NCBI GenBank assembly: GCA_020249265.1
Contig: JADCGA010000001.1
Span: forward strand, 1-64,000
From: Roseomonas sp.
Lineage (GTDB): Bacteria > Pseudomonadota > Alphaproteobacteria > Acetobacterales > Acetobacteraceae
Reading direction: 5' to 3'
Length of the DNA stretch: 64,000 nucleotides
A model generated the notes under the pieces. That model did no database searches. It was not told the DNA's origin and saw only the letters and a list, made by a program, of their open reading frames with translations. Shown here in pieces: positions 37,456 through 46,371 of this stretch. Every line of letters begins with the position of its first letter. The stretch's first letter is position 1. The position numbers were made by a program, and so were the translations under genes.

Positions 37456-38675
37456 ACCTTCGGCATTTCCACCGCACCCGTATGCAGCTTCAGGCGCTGC
37501 ATCTCCGGCGCATCCTGCCCTGCATCACGGAAGGCCTGCTTCAGCGCCGCCATATTCGGCGCAAAGATGGATTCGCGATTTTCGCTGACCCAATCGCGCG
37601 ATTGCTGCGGCATCACGAGCGAGCCCTGGAAGCGCGGCATTACCCAACGCGCAAAAAGCTCAAAGGACCGCATGGTCGCTTCGCGGTCCGCCCATTCATG
37701 GGCGCGGAACAACACGCCCCCTGCCCCGCCATCGGTGAAGCTCAGCAAACGCTCAATCCCCGCCGCCACAGTTTCCGGTGATCCCACCAGCGTTGACCCC
37801 ATCGCCAACCCATCGCGCAAAGGGTCTTCTGAACGCATCGGTGGCCGGCCTAGGGTTTCGCTGAAATAGGTCAGTGTCTCCAAAGCCTCACCATGGCGCA
37901 CATCACGCAACGCGCGTTCATCATCCTCAGCGCAATGCAGATTGACCACCAGGCGCCAATTGCGCCGGTCCATCTTCTGCCCATGCTTGGCAGCTTCCGC
38001 TTCCGCCATCTGCCATTGCCCGGCGAGTGATTTCGGCCCGCCCGGCAGCCCGGCACCCAGCGATATCAGCCCAAGCCCATATTTCGCCGCTGCCAGTGCG
38101 CCCGAAGGTGTGGTGGAAGACGCGACCGAAATCGGGAAACGCGGTTCGGAATAGGGCGCCAGATGCAGCCGTGCCTCACGCAGGGTGAACCAATCGGTTT
38201 CCATCGTGACAGGTTCTTCGCAGGCTAAAAGCCGCGTAATCGCGTTTAGCGATTCATCCATCCGCCGGCGCTGATACGCGGCATCAATGCCCATCATGTA
38301 AGCGTCAGACACAAGCGCGCCCGGCCCGCAGCCCAGCATCACGCGCCCGCGCGTCATGTGGTCCAATTGCACAAAACGCTGCGCCACCAACAAAGGATGA
38401 TGATACGGCAAGCTGGTCACACCTGATCCAAGCTTGATGTGCTTGGTGCGTTCTGCCGCCGCCGCAATCATGATTTCCGGGCTGGCGATGGTTTCCCAGC
38501 CGGCGGAATGATGCTCCCCAATCCAGGCCTCATCAAAGCCCAAATGGTCAAGCCATTCGATCAATTCCAAATCGCGCGTGAGCCCAAGCGTTGGGTTGTC
38601 GCCAACCCGATGAAACGGGGCCAGGAAAATGCCGAAGCGAAGGCGGCGAGGCAGCATGGGTGGCTTCTCCATCAC
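37452..38675 (-). CDS. LLM class flavin-dependent oxidoreductase
   Basis: LIEWLDHLGFDEAWIGEHHSAGWE, KLGSGVTSLPYHHPLLVAQRFVQLDHMTRGRVMLGCGPG. Confidence 0.92.
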   Translation of the reverse strand: MMEKPPMLPRRLRFGIFLAPFHRVGDNPTLGLTRDLELIEWLDHLGFDEAWIGEHHSAGWETIASPEIMIAAAAERTKHIKLGSGVTSLPYHHPLLVAQRFVQLDHMTRGRVMLGCGPGALVSDAYMMGIDAAYQRRRMDESLNAITRLLACEEPVTMETDWFTLREARLHLAPYSEPRFPISVASSTTPSGALAAAKYGLGLISLGAGLPGGPKSLAGQWQMAEAEAAKHGQKMDRRNWRLVVNLHCAEDDERALRDVRHGEALETLTYFSETLGRPPMRSEDPLRDGLAMGSTLVGSPETVAAGIERLLSFTDGGAGGVLFRAHEWADREATMRSFELFARWVMPRFQGSLVMPQQSRDWVSENRESIFAPNMAALKQAFRDAGQDAPEMQRLKLHTGAVEMPKV

Positions 38676-39388
38676 ATGGAAGGCGGATCGCCCGCCAGGA
38701 ATTCCTCGCCGCCATAATCGGCATCACGAGGTAGGCGCAGGATGCGCCCTTCAGGGGTTATGCCCACAAGTTCGGGCAATACGGTTACCACAGGCTTGGC
38801 GCGCGCGGCGGCAAAGGCTTCCGCCACGCTGTCATGCCGGGCAAGCTTGGTCAGATTCATGCGCGTCGGGAACACCAGCTTCTTGGTGCCGGCAATGCCT
38901 TCCGCCAGCGCATCAGCGGGCCTGATCCAGATACTATCCACCGCTTCATGCCCATCATGCAAAGCGGCCTGGTCTTCCGGCGCGGCGGCCAGGAAGAAAT
39001 GCGTATCAAAGCGCTTCGGCACTTCCACCGGCGTGATCCAATGCGCGAAATGCCCGAGCGATGACACCGCCGGCATCAAGCGGCGTTCGGCCAGCATGGC
39101 GGCAAACTCGCCTTCGGCTTCTGGCGCGCTGCCTTCCTCGGCGAGCAAGACGCCACATTCTTCCCAGGTTTCGCGAATGGCCGCCACGCGAAAGGCACCA
39201 TGGGCATCGCCGCCGGCCAATGTCTTGTCAGCCGCTTCCACGCGCCCACCGGGAAACACTAAGGCGCCAGAGGCGAAATCAATCTGGCGGTGGCGCACCA
39301 CCATGAAAACTTCCATGCCGCGCGACCCATCACGCAGCAGCAGGACTGTGGAAGCCGGGCGGGCGGGGGCGCTTGCGGTGTCATTCAT
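38672..39388 (-). CDS. NUDIX hydrolase
   Basis: SGALVFPGGRVEAAD...RVAAIRETWEECGVLLAEE (Nudix box variant); start MNDTASAPARPAS at 39388. Confidence 0.85.
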   Translation of the reverse strand: MNDTASAPARPASTVLLLRDGSRGMEVFMVVRHRQIDFASGALVFPGGRVEAADKTLAGGDAHGAFRVAAIRETWEECGVLLAEEGSAPEAEGEFAAMLAERRLMPAVSSLGHFAHWITPVEVPKRFDTHFFLAAAPEDQAALHDGHEAVDSIWIRPADALAEGIAGTKKLVFPTRMNLTKLARHDSVAEAFAAARAKPVVTVLPELVGITPEGRILRLPRDADYGGEEFLAGDPPSM

Positions 39389-39434
39389 AGGGGCATTGCA
39401 GCGCGCCCAGCGCTTCGCCGCAAGGTGCCCCGCT

Positions 39435-39767
39435 TCATCCTTTGGCCAGGCGGCGCAAATGCTGGGCGGCCGCGCGGCTGGCAGCGGCTTCAATGTCACG
39501 AAAGCCCAGCACCAGCGCTTCCCCCAGGCGGGTGAGCTTGGCACCGCCACCCCCAGCGCCGCCGGTGATGCGCTCCACCACCGGGGAAGAAAAGGTCTGG
39601 TTCAGTTCCGCGACCAATTCCCAGGCTCGGCGATAGGACATGCCAAGCGACCGTGCGGCGGCGCTGATCGAACCAGCCTTGGCAATCGCCTCCAGCAGGG
39701 TGATCTTGCCAGGGCCCACGCGGCCATCGGCAAGATCAATGCGCAGCCAAAGCGCGGCGTCCTTCAT
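39435..39767 (-). CDS. Winged-helix LysR/ModE N-terminal-type regulator
   Basis: GPGKITLLEAIAKAGSISAAARSLGMSYRRAWELVAELNQTF matches the ModE N-terminal HTH; no TOBE/Mop domain; 4-nt overlap with modC. Confidence 0.85.
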   Translation of the reverse strand: MKDAALWLRIDLADGRVGPGKITLLEAIAKAGSISAAARSLGMSYRRAWELVAELNQTFSSPVVERITGGAGGGGAKLTRLGEALVLGFRDIEAAASRAAAQHLRRLAKG

Positions 39768-40864
39768 GGCCGGGGCATCACATGCAGCGCATCGCGCAGC
39801 AGGGAAACACCGCATGCTTCACCCACTGCAAGCGCGTTACGCTGCGCGGCATGGCGCGGCAGGGCGAAGGTCAATTGCCGGCCCTCGGGGTCGCCCACAT
39901 CCAGGGTCACACGCATTTCCTCGCCCATCGGCAGCAGCGCGATGATGGTGCCGGAAACCGGGTTCTCCCTTTCGCCCGCCGAAGGCCGGCCTCGGCGATG
40001 CAGCACCACGCCGCCCGCGCCAATCAGCCAATCCACGGCAGTGCCAGGCGGCAGGCTTGGCATGGGGGCGGCTTCCAGCACCTGGTCACCCCAGCGCAGC
40101 CGCGTGAGGCCATCCTCATGCACCAGGATCACGCCGGAAAAAAGATTGCGCAGATCAAGCAGCCGCGCGACCTCAGCCGAGGCCGGGCGGGCCAGCATTT
40201 CTGCGGGCGGCGCGGTTTGCAGCCCCCTGCCCCGATGCAACAGCAGCATGCGGTCCGCGAGTGACGCGGCCTCATCCAAATCATGCGTCACCAGGATGAT
40301 CGGGATCGCAAGCCCCTGGCGCAGATTGGCCAATTCCACCTGCAAGCGCCGGCGCGTGGCGCGGTCCACGGCGCTGAAGGGTTCATCCAGCAGCAGCACG
40401 GCGGGGTCGCGCGCCAAAGCCCGCGCCACGGCAACGCGTTGTTGTTGCCCGCCCGAAAGCTCGGCCGGGCGGCGCTGCTCAAGCCCTGCCAGATGCACGC
40501 GCGCCAAAAGGGCGGCGGCTCGGGGGGCGCGCTCGGCAGCGGGCAAATGGCCCATCGCGGCCATGACATTGGCCAACGCGGTCATATGCGGAAACAGCGC
40601 GTAATCCTGAAACACCAGGCCAACACGGCGCCGATGCGCCGGCACATCAAGCGCGCGGTCGGTGTCGAGCCAGGTTTCTCCTTCACAGATTACGCTGCCA
40701 CTGGCGGGATGATGGAGCCCGGCAATGGCACGAAGCGTCGTGGATTTTCCCGCACCGGATGGCCCGATGATGGCCAAAAGCTCGCCCTGCGCGCATTCAA
40801 GCGAAACATCAAGCGCAATGGGTGCGGCAGAGTTGAGCACCACGGAAAGCCCCGCCTCAGTCAT
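39764..40864 (-). CDS. modC: Molybdate ABC transporter ATP-binding protein
   Basis: IGPSGAGKSTTLRAIAG (Walker A), ELSGGQQQRVAVARALARDPAVLLLDEPFSAVD, C-terminal TOBE-like region. Confidence 0.9.
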   Translation of the reverse strand: MTEAGLSVVLNSAAPIALDVSLECAQGELLAIIGPSGAGKSTTLRAIAGLHHPASGSVICEGETWLDTDRALDVPAHRRRVGLVFQDYALFPHMTALANVMAAMGHLPAAERAPRAAALLARVHLAGLEQRRPAELSGGQQQRVAVARALARDPAVLLLDEPFSAVDRATRRRLQVELANLRQGLAIPIILVTHDLDEAASLADRMLLLHRGRGLQTAPPAEMLARPASAEVARLLDLRNLFSGVILVHEDGLTRLRWGDQVLEAAPMPSLPPGTAVDWLIGAGGVVLHRRGRPSAGERENPVSGTIIALLPMGEEMRVTLDVGDPEGRQLTFALPRHAAQRNALAVGEACGVSLLRDALHVMPRP

Positions 40865-41528
40865 GGCGGCGGCGCCCGATCCCGCGCGTGAGCCGTTGCA
40901 CCAGCAGAAGGGCCAGTAAGCAAATCACCAGTAACAGCGCCGACATGCTGGCCGCGGCGGCATCGTCAAAAGCCTGCACGCGATCATAAATGGCGATGGC
41001 GGCAGTGCGGGTTTCGCCGGGAATGGCGCCGCCCACCATCAGCACCACGCCGAATTCTCCCAGCGTATGGGCGAAGGTCAGCACAATGGCCGTGGCAATG
41101 CCGGGCCAAGCCAAGGGCAATTCAACGCGCCAGAAAACCTCCCAAGGCGCCATGCCGGAGGTAGCGCCGGCTTCGCGGAGATTGGGCGGGATGGCAGCGA
41201 ATGCGTTTTGAATCGGCTGTACTGCAAAGGGGATATTGGCAATCGCACTCGCCAGCAGCAGCCCCTCAAAGGAAAAGGCGAGGGTTTTTCCGAATACCGC
41301 TTGGAAGATGCTGCCAAGCCAAGACCCCGCGCCAAAGGTGGTCAGCAAATAAAAACCAAGCACAGTCGGTGGCAGCACCAGTGGCAGCGCCACCGCCGCT
41401 TCAACCAAGCCCCGCCCGCGAAAACGCCGTAACGCCAGGAAGCGCCCGAGCCAAAGTGCAAAGGGCAGCAGGATCACCACGGTCCCGAAGCCAAGCCAGA
41501 GCGAAAGGCGAAAGGCGGGCCAATCCAT
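40857..41528 (-). CDS. modB: Molybdate ABC transporter permease
   Basis: ALPLVLPPTVLGFYLL, LPLAWPGIATAIVLTFAHTLGEFGVVLMVGG. Confidence 0.92.
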   Translation of the reverse strand: MDWPAFRLSLWLGFGTVVILLPFALWLGRFLALRRFRGRGLVEAAVALPLVLPPTVLGFYLLTTFGAGSWLGSIFQAVFGKTLAFSFEGLLLASAIANIPFAVQPIQNAFAAIPPNLREAGATSGMAPWEVFWRVELPLAWPGIATAIVLTFAHTLGEFGVVLMVGGAIPGETRTAAIAIYDRVQAFDDAAAASMSALLLVICLLALLLVQRLTRGIGRRRHD

Positions 41529-41530
41529 GG

Positions 41531-42295
41531 TCAGGGTGCTTCTAGACCATGGCGCGCGAAAACCGCCACCGCCTGGGGTGAGAGGAACCAGGCTTGCAGA
41601 CGTGTCGCCGCGTGAGACGCGCGCTTGGTCAAGGCAAGGCGGTGGCGCAGAGGATCATGCAAGGCCACCGGCACCAGGCTGAAGCTGCCGCGCGCCTTGA
41701 GCGCGGGTGTTTCCATGAGCGAAAGTGCAACCAGGCCACCGATCGTCCCTTCCGTCATGGCGAATTGCGCTGCCTGAGCGATGTTCTCGCCAAAAACCAG
41801 GCGCGGGCGCAGCGCCTCCCACAGATCAAGCCGGCGCAAGGCTTGTTCGGCAGCGCGGCCATAGGGGGCTATTTCCGGATTGGCTATGGCAAAGCGCTGC
41901 ACGCGCCCTGCGGCCAGCAAGGGGCGGAGCGCTTCCAAGCCAGCAGCAGGATCAAGTGCCGAACCGCGCGGGGCAAATAACACCAACCTGCCCAGCCCAA
42001 AGACATGGCCCGCATCGCGCGTATGCCCCGCTTCGGCGAGTTTCTGGATGCTGATTTCATCGGCTGCGAGCAGCATTTCAAATGGCGCGCCTTGCGCGAT
42101 TTGCCGCGCAAGATTGCCGCTGGCGCCATAGGCGAAGCGCGGCACGATGCCGGTCTGCGCCGTGATAAGTGCTGCCGCTTCCTCCAGCGCCGGTTGCAAG
42201 CTCGCGGCTGCAGCGATCAGGGGGCGCCCCTCTGCCGATGCATAGCTTGGCACGCACGGAAATACCGCCACAGCCAGCAAACGGCGACGATGCAT
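41531..42295 (-). CDS. modA: Molybdate ABC transporter substrate-binding protein
   Basis: AAAASLQPALEEAAALITAQTG, FAYGASGNLARQIAQGAPFEMLLAADE; adjacent modB and modC. Confidence 0.9.
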   Translation of the reverse strand: MHRRRLLAVAVFPCVPSYASAEGRPLIAAAASLQPALEEAAALITAQTGIVPRFAYGASGNLARQIAQGAPFEMLLAADEISIQKLAEAGHTRDAGHVFGLGRLVLFAPRGSALDPAAGLEALRPLLAAGRVQRFAIANPEIAPYGRAAEQALRRLDLWEALRPRLVFGENIAQAAQFAMTEGTIGGLVALSLMETPALKARGSFSLVPVALHDPLRHRLALTKRASHAATRLQAWFLSPQAVAVFARHGLEAP

Positions 42296-42306
42296 CGAAA
42301 CCCTCC

Positions 42307-42328
42307 GTTATTCCCAACCGGATATAAC
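42307..42328. promoter_or_regulatory. Possible ModE-type inverted repeat upstream of modA
   Basis: GTTAT (42307-42311) and ATAAC (42324-42328), 12-33 nt upstream of the modA start. Confidence 0.3.
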
Positions 42329-42426
42329 CCAAAACACCAGCGGCAGGCAATCCGCCACAAAAACAAGCGCGCGCATTTTCCAAATGTAAATCCTACCCTG
42401 GTAAAAAGGGGGATGAGGAGCAAAAA

Positions 42427-42585
42427 ATGTTCACATCCCAGAAAAATTCCACTCGCCTGGAACGCCGCATTGCGCCGATTGGCGCTGCTACTTTTAACGC
42501 ACCATACATAATCATTGCTGGATTATCACTGAAGGCGGCTGCCCAGCTCTCGGCGACCGCAACAGTGACGATGGCCGCGCCATGA
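42427..42585 (+). CDS. Hypothetical small protein (52 aa) overlapping the RTX start
   Basis: ATG at 42427 with AGGAG at 42416-42420; reads MFTSQKNSTRLERRIAPIGAATFNAPYIIIAGLSLKAAAQLSATATVTMAAP; TGA overlaps the RTX ATG at 42582. Below the ORF-track length cutoff. Confidence 0.45.
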   Translation: MFTSQKNSTRLERRIAPIGAATFNAPYIIIAGLSLKAAAQLSATATVTMAAP

Positions 42586-45335
42586 GCGGCATCGAACCAC
42601 TTATTGGGACGTCCGGCAATGATCTTCTCTCAATACCCGGCATAACGGATGACAATCTTTTCGGGCTTGACGGCCAGGATACCCTGTTCGGCTTCGGCGG
42701 CGTGGATCAGCTTTTTGGCGGTTCAGGCAATGATTGGCTTGATGGCGGTGATCTGGCTGATGGCCTGCAAGGCAATTCTGGCGATGATACGCTGCTTGGC
42801 GGTAATGGCTGGGATATTCTTTTTGCAGATGACCCGGTCGGTATGAATGATGATGAGAATTCTCGCAATCTTCTGATTGGCGCGCACGGCGATGATTTGC
42901 TGTTTGGTGGATACGGACGCGATACGCTTGATGGCGGCAATGAAGCCGATTTTCTTTCAGGAGGAATCGGGGCAGATTCGCTGCACGGGGGCGTAGGCGC
43001 AGATCTATTTTTCATTAACCTATCCGCCAGCCCCAACCAGATCAGTGGCTTTGCTGGCGCTGATACAATTGCGGATTTTTCGCCCACAGAGGGCGATATC
43101 CTATCCTTTGGGCTCGTGGACGGCCAACTTACCGGACCGAATGGCGTGGCACCGCTCATTTGGCGCGGGAGTCTTGCGGCCCCTGATGGACCGGAAACTG
43201 GCCTTGCCCTACCCGGTGACGATCTGGGGGCCGAATATATTCAGGCGTGGCTATTGATGCGGACATCCGAAGTGACCGCCACGGGCGGGTGGATTGTCAT
43301 TGACCTTGATCAGAATGGATCGCTTGGCGCGGCTGATGTACTTATAGAAGCGCGGTCCCCTCATCTTTTGCCGGATCGGGTCTTCGCGGCCTTTGAGGCG
43401 GGAAGTTTTTTCGGTTTGGCCGGCACAGCGGGTGGGGAGGTTTTGGAAGCGCGGCCTTCCGGCTCTCGACTATTCGGCCTTGGGGGCGCAGATGTGCTCT
43501 TGGGACGCAGCGGCAATGACTGGCTTTCAGGCGGTGACGGGCAGGATACGCTTGCTGGCGACGCCAGCGATGATCAACTCTGGGGCGGGTCTGGCGACGA
43601 TTGGCTGCTTGGCGGCGATGGCAATGATTTGCTTTATGCCTTCGCACCGGAAATGGCTGAGATTGAGGAGGCTAATGCCTTCAATACGCTTGAGGGAGAA
43701 GGCGGCAACGATTTGCTTCATGGCGATTTAGGGGGCGATTGCTTGCTAGGCGGGGCTGGCAACGATTTTGCTTCCGGCAATGATGGTGCGGATACGCTTG
43801 AAGGCGACGTAGGCAATGACACGCTTCTCGGCGGACCCGGTTCAGATAGTCTGATCGGCGGAACGGGTGCCGACAGTATTGATGGCGGCGGCAGGAACGA
43901 TACCATAGGCTATGGAGAAATATCTGATCGTCTTGACGGCGGCGACGGTCTGGATTGGCTGGTAATCTCCAACAGCCTTTCAGTTGACTTGAGTGTCGCG
44001 GAAAATCAGGCGAATGGCGGTGCCTGGCTGGCGCGCTTCGAAGCTGTGGACGCCTCTGCCGCGAGCGGCGCCGTTACCTTGCTGGGCGGCAGCCAAGATA
44101 ATTTTTTAATAGGCGGATTTGGCCGCGACAGCATTCTTGGTGCTGCGGGCGAAGACATAATGGAGGGTGGAAGTGGCGATGACACCCTGGTTGGTGGTTC
44201 CGGCCTGAATATCTTGGATGGTGGAGCCGGCAATGATTGGTATGTGGTGGAAAGCGTTGATGACCTGGTGATTGAAGGCCATGGTGAAGGCAATGACACC
44301 ATCATCGCATCTTCTGATTTCTACATGTTGCCGGAGATTGAGGTCCTTATCCTGGGGTCAGGCAGTGCTGCGATACGCGGCGGCGGCAGTCTTGGCCATG
44401 ATCGGCTGATCGGCAATGCAAATGCCAATGAGCTTTTGGGGGGCGATGGCAATGATACGCTCGAAGGCAGTGACGGCGCCGATACCCTGGAGGGAGGCGA
44501 TCAGAATGACATCCTTGTCGGTGGCAATCACGCCGATGTCGTCTCAGGTGACGCAGGCAATGATTCACTCGATGCTGGCGCGGGCAATGACACGCTTAGC
44601 GGCGGCGAAGGCGCAGATACCCTGGCCGGAGGTGCGGCCGATGATCTTTATGTTCTGGACAGCGCCGATGACCTGGTGCTGGAAGCCGCTACCTCTGGCA
44701 ATGACACCGTCGTCGCTGCGTTTGATTTCTGGCTGCCGCCTGAAGTCGAGGTTCTGATCCTGGCATCAGGCAGTACTGCAAGCCTTGGCGTGGGTGGGCT
44801 TGGTCATGATCGGCTGATCGGCAATGCCAATGCCAATGAACTGCTTGGCAGCGATGGCGATGACACACTCGATGGCGGTGATGGCCCTGATACGCTAGAA
44901 GGTGGCCAACAGAATGATGTTATGGCCGGGGGCAATGAGGCGGATATCCTCGCCGGTGGCACCGGGCGGGATTCCCTCGATGGTGGCGCGGGCAACGATA
45001 CGCTCATTGGCGGCGCCAATGCGGATACCATGGCAGGCGGTTCGGGCGAAGATCTTTACCTGATTGTTGACCCCGAGGATTTGGTCATTGAAGAACTAGA
45101 TGGCGGTCAGGATACAATCATCACCATGTCTGATCTTGTCATGCCAACACATGTCGAGGTTCTTGTCGTGGGCGAGAGCGCGAGCAATCTCTATTTGGTT
45201 GGCCGTACTTTGGATGACATTATGATTGGCAATGGCTTGGGCCATCGGTTTGAGGGCGGGGCCGGCAATGACGTTATCCTTGCAGGCGGCCAAAGCCCGA
45301 CCGATATACTGGCTCTGTTCGAAGGCTGGATTTAG
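42582..45335 (+). CDS. Calcium-binding RTX repeat protein (hemolysin-type), 917 aa
   Basis: Many GGxGxDxLxGG nonapeptide repeats (e.g. LLGGDGNDTLEGSDGADTLEGG); no classical N-terminal signal. Confidence 0.93.
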   Translation: MSGIEPLIGTSGNDLLSIPGITDDNLFGLDGQDTLFGFGGVDQLFGGSGNDWLDGGDLADGLQGNSGDDTLLGGNGWDILFADDPVGMNDDENSRNLLIGAHGDDLLFGGYGRDTLDGGNEADFLSGGIGADSLHGGVGADLFFINLSASPNQISGFAGADTIADFSPTEGDILSFGLVDGQLTGPNGVAPLIWRGSLAAPDGPETGLALPGDDLGAEYIQAWLLMRTSEVTATGGWIVIDLDQNGSLGAADVLIEARSPHLLPDRVFAAFEAGSFFGLAGTAGGEVLEARPSGSRLFGLGGADVLLGRSGNDWLSGGDGQDTLAGDASDDQLWGGSGDDWLLGGDGNDLLYAFAPEMAEIEEANAFNTLEGEGGNDLLHGDLGGDCLLGGAGNDFASGNDGADTLEGDVGNDTLLGGPGSDSLIGGTGADSIDGGGRNDTIGYGEISDRLDGGDGLDWLVISNSLSVDLSVAENQANGGAWLARFEAVDASAASGAVTLLGGSQDNFLIGGFGRDSILGAAGEDIMEGGSGDDTLVGGSGLNILDGGAGNDWYVVESVDDLVIEGHGEGNDTIIASSDFYMLPEIEVLILGSGSAAIRGGGSLGHDRLIGNANANELLGGDGNDTLEGSDGADTLEGGDQNDILVGGNHADVVSGDAGNDSLDAGAGNDTLSGGEGADTLAGGAADDLYVLDSADDLVLEAATSGNDTVVAAFDFWLPPEVEVLILASGSTASLGVGGLGHDRLIGNANANELLGSDGDDTLDGGDGPDTLEGGQQNDVMAGGNEADILAGGTGRDSLDGGAGNDTLIGGANADTMAGGSGEDLYLIVDPEDLVIEELDGGQDTIITMSDLVMPTHVEVLVVGESASNLYLVGRTLDDIMIGNGLGHRFEGGAGNDVILAGGQSPTDILALFEGWI
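44232..45335 (+). repeat. Tandem internal 408-nt (136-aa) repeats in the RTX gene
   Basis: Equivalent positions at 44232, 44640 and 45048 (NDWYVVESVDDLVIE / DDLYVLDSADDLVLE / EDLYLIVDPEDLVIE), exactly 408 nt apart; third unit partial. Confidence 0.85.
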
Positions 45336-45387
45336 TCCACGGCGGGAGGCTGCATTGCCCCCCGAGAAGGGTGAGAGGGGGGACGCG

Positions 45388-45930
45388 ATGGAGAAGGCAA
45401 CACTTGGCGGAGGGTGCTTCTGGTGCCTGGAAGCCGTGTTTCAAGAGATGGCGGGCGTGACTTCGGTGCAATCCGGCTATGCCGGGGGGCATGTAGCTAA
45501 CCCGACCTATGAGGAAGTCTGCGGTAAGCGCACAGGCCATGCAGAGGTTGTGCAGATCGCTTTCGACCCGGGGAAGGTGTCCTTCGCCGACCTGCTCAGG
45601 GTATTTTTTGCAACCCATGACCCAACCACCAAGGACAGGCAGGGCGCGGATATCGGTCCGCAATATCGTAGCATCATCTTGACCCAAGACACCGATCAGG
45701 AAGCGACGGCAAAGGCCGTGATGGCGGAGACCGCCGCGGCGGGGCTCTGGCCCCGTCCAATTGTAACAGAAATCATGCCATTGACGGTCTTTTGGCCGGC
45801 GGAGCCCGAGCATGACAACTACTTTGCCCGCAACCCCTGGTCGGGCTATTGCCAAGCCGTGATCGCGCCCAAACTCGCCAAGTTTCGGAAATCCTTCTCA
45901 TCATCGCTGAAGCCGCAGGGAGGCAATTGA
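45388..45930 (+). CDS. msrA: Peptide-methionine (S)-S-oxide reductase MsrA
   Basis: ATLGGGCFWCLEAVFQEMAGV...SGYAGGHVANPTYEEVCGKRTGHAEVV. Confidence 0.95.
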   Translation: MEKATLGGGCFWCLEAVFQEMAGVTSVQSGYAGGHVANPTYEEVCGKRTGHAEVVQIAFDPGKVSFADLLRVFFATHDPTTKDRQGADIGPQYRSIILTQDTDQEATAKAVMAETAAAGLWPRPIVTEIMPLTVFWPAEPEHDNYFARNPWSGYCQAVIAPKLAKFRKSFSSSLKPQGGN

Positions 45931-45936
45931 GAATCC

Positions 45937-46371
45937 ATGGCATTCTTCAGGCAAAGCTCGGTTCAGGGCAAAAGCTTCCCGCTTGAGCGTACGGATGCCG
46001 AATGGCGTTCAAGCCTGCCCCCTGAATCCTACCGCGTCTTGCGCCAGCATGGCACTGAAAGACCAGGGTCTTCTACGCTCAACCATGAAAAACGGCCTGG
46101 GCATTTCCATTGCGCCGGATGCGGCCAGGCTTTGTTTGATGCTGCGACCAAGTATGAAAGCGGCACGGGCTGGCCTTCCTTTTTCGCCCCACTGGAAGGT
46201 GCTGTGGGTACACGGGTTGACCGGACACTCTTCATGGTGCGGACGGAGGTGCATTGCGCCAATTGTGGCGGGCATCTGGGGCATGTTTTTCCAGACGGGC
46301 CTGCACCGACCGGGCTGCGCTACTGCATGAATGGCGCCGCAATGGCCTTCGAAAGCGCGAACAAGTCATGA
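45937..46371 (+). CDS. msrB: Peptide-methionine (R)-S-oxide reductase MsrB
   Basis: HFHCAGCGQALFDAATKYESGTGWPSFFAPL, CANCGGHLGHVFPDGPAPTGLRYCMNGAAM. Confidence 0.95.
   Translation: MAFFRQSSVQGKSFPLERTDAEWRSSLPPESYRVLRQHGTERPGSSTLNHEKRPGHFHCAGCGQALFDAATKYESGTGWPSFFAPLEGAVGTRVDRTLFMVRTEVHCANCGGHLGHVFPDGPAPTGLRYCMNGAAMAFESANKS

Noticed and set aside
38742-40604. 620-aa + strand ORF
   Set aside because: Antisense to NUDIX, ModE-like and modC genes; low-complexity Ser/Arg/Ala-rich translation with no family motifs, typical of high-GC shadow ORFs.
43718-45031. Ser/Pro-rich minus-strand ORFs under the RTX gene
   Set aside because: Reverse complement of RTX Gly/Asp repeats yields repetitive Ser/Pro frames; artefact of repeat composition.
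42582-45335. RTX repeat array considered as a CRISPR-like or satellite repeat
   Set aside because: Repeats keep reading frame, encode GGxGxD nonapeptides and vary at synonymous sites; there are no identical repeat/unique spacer pairs.
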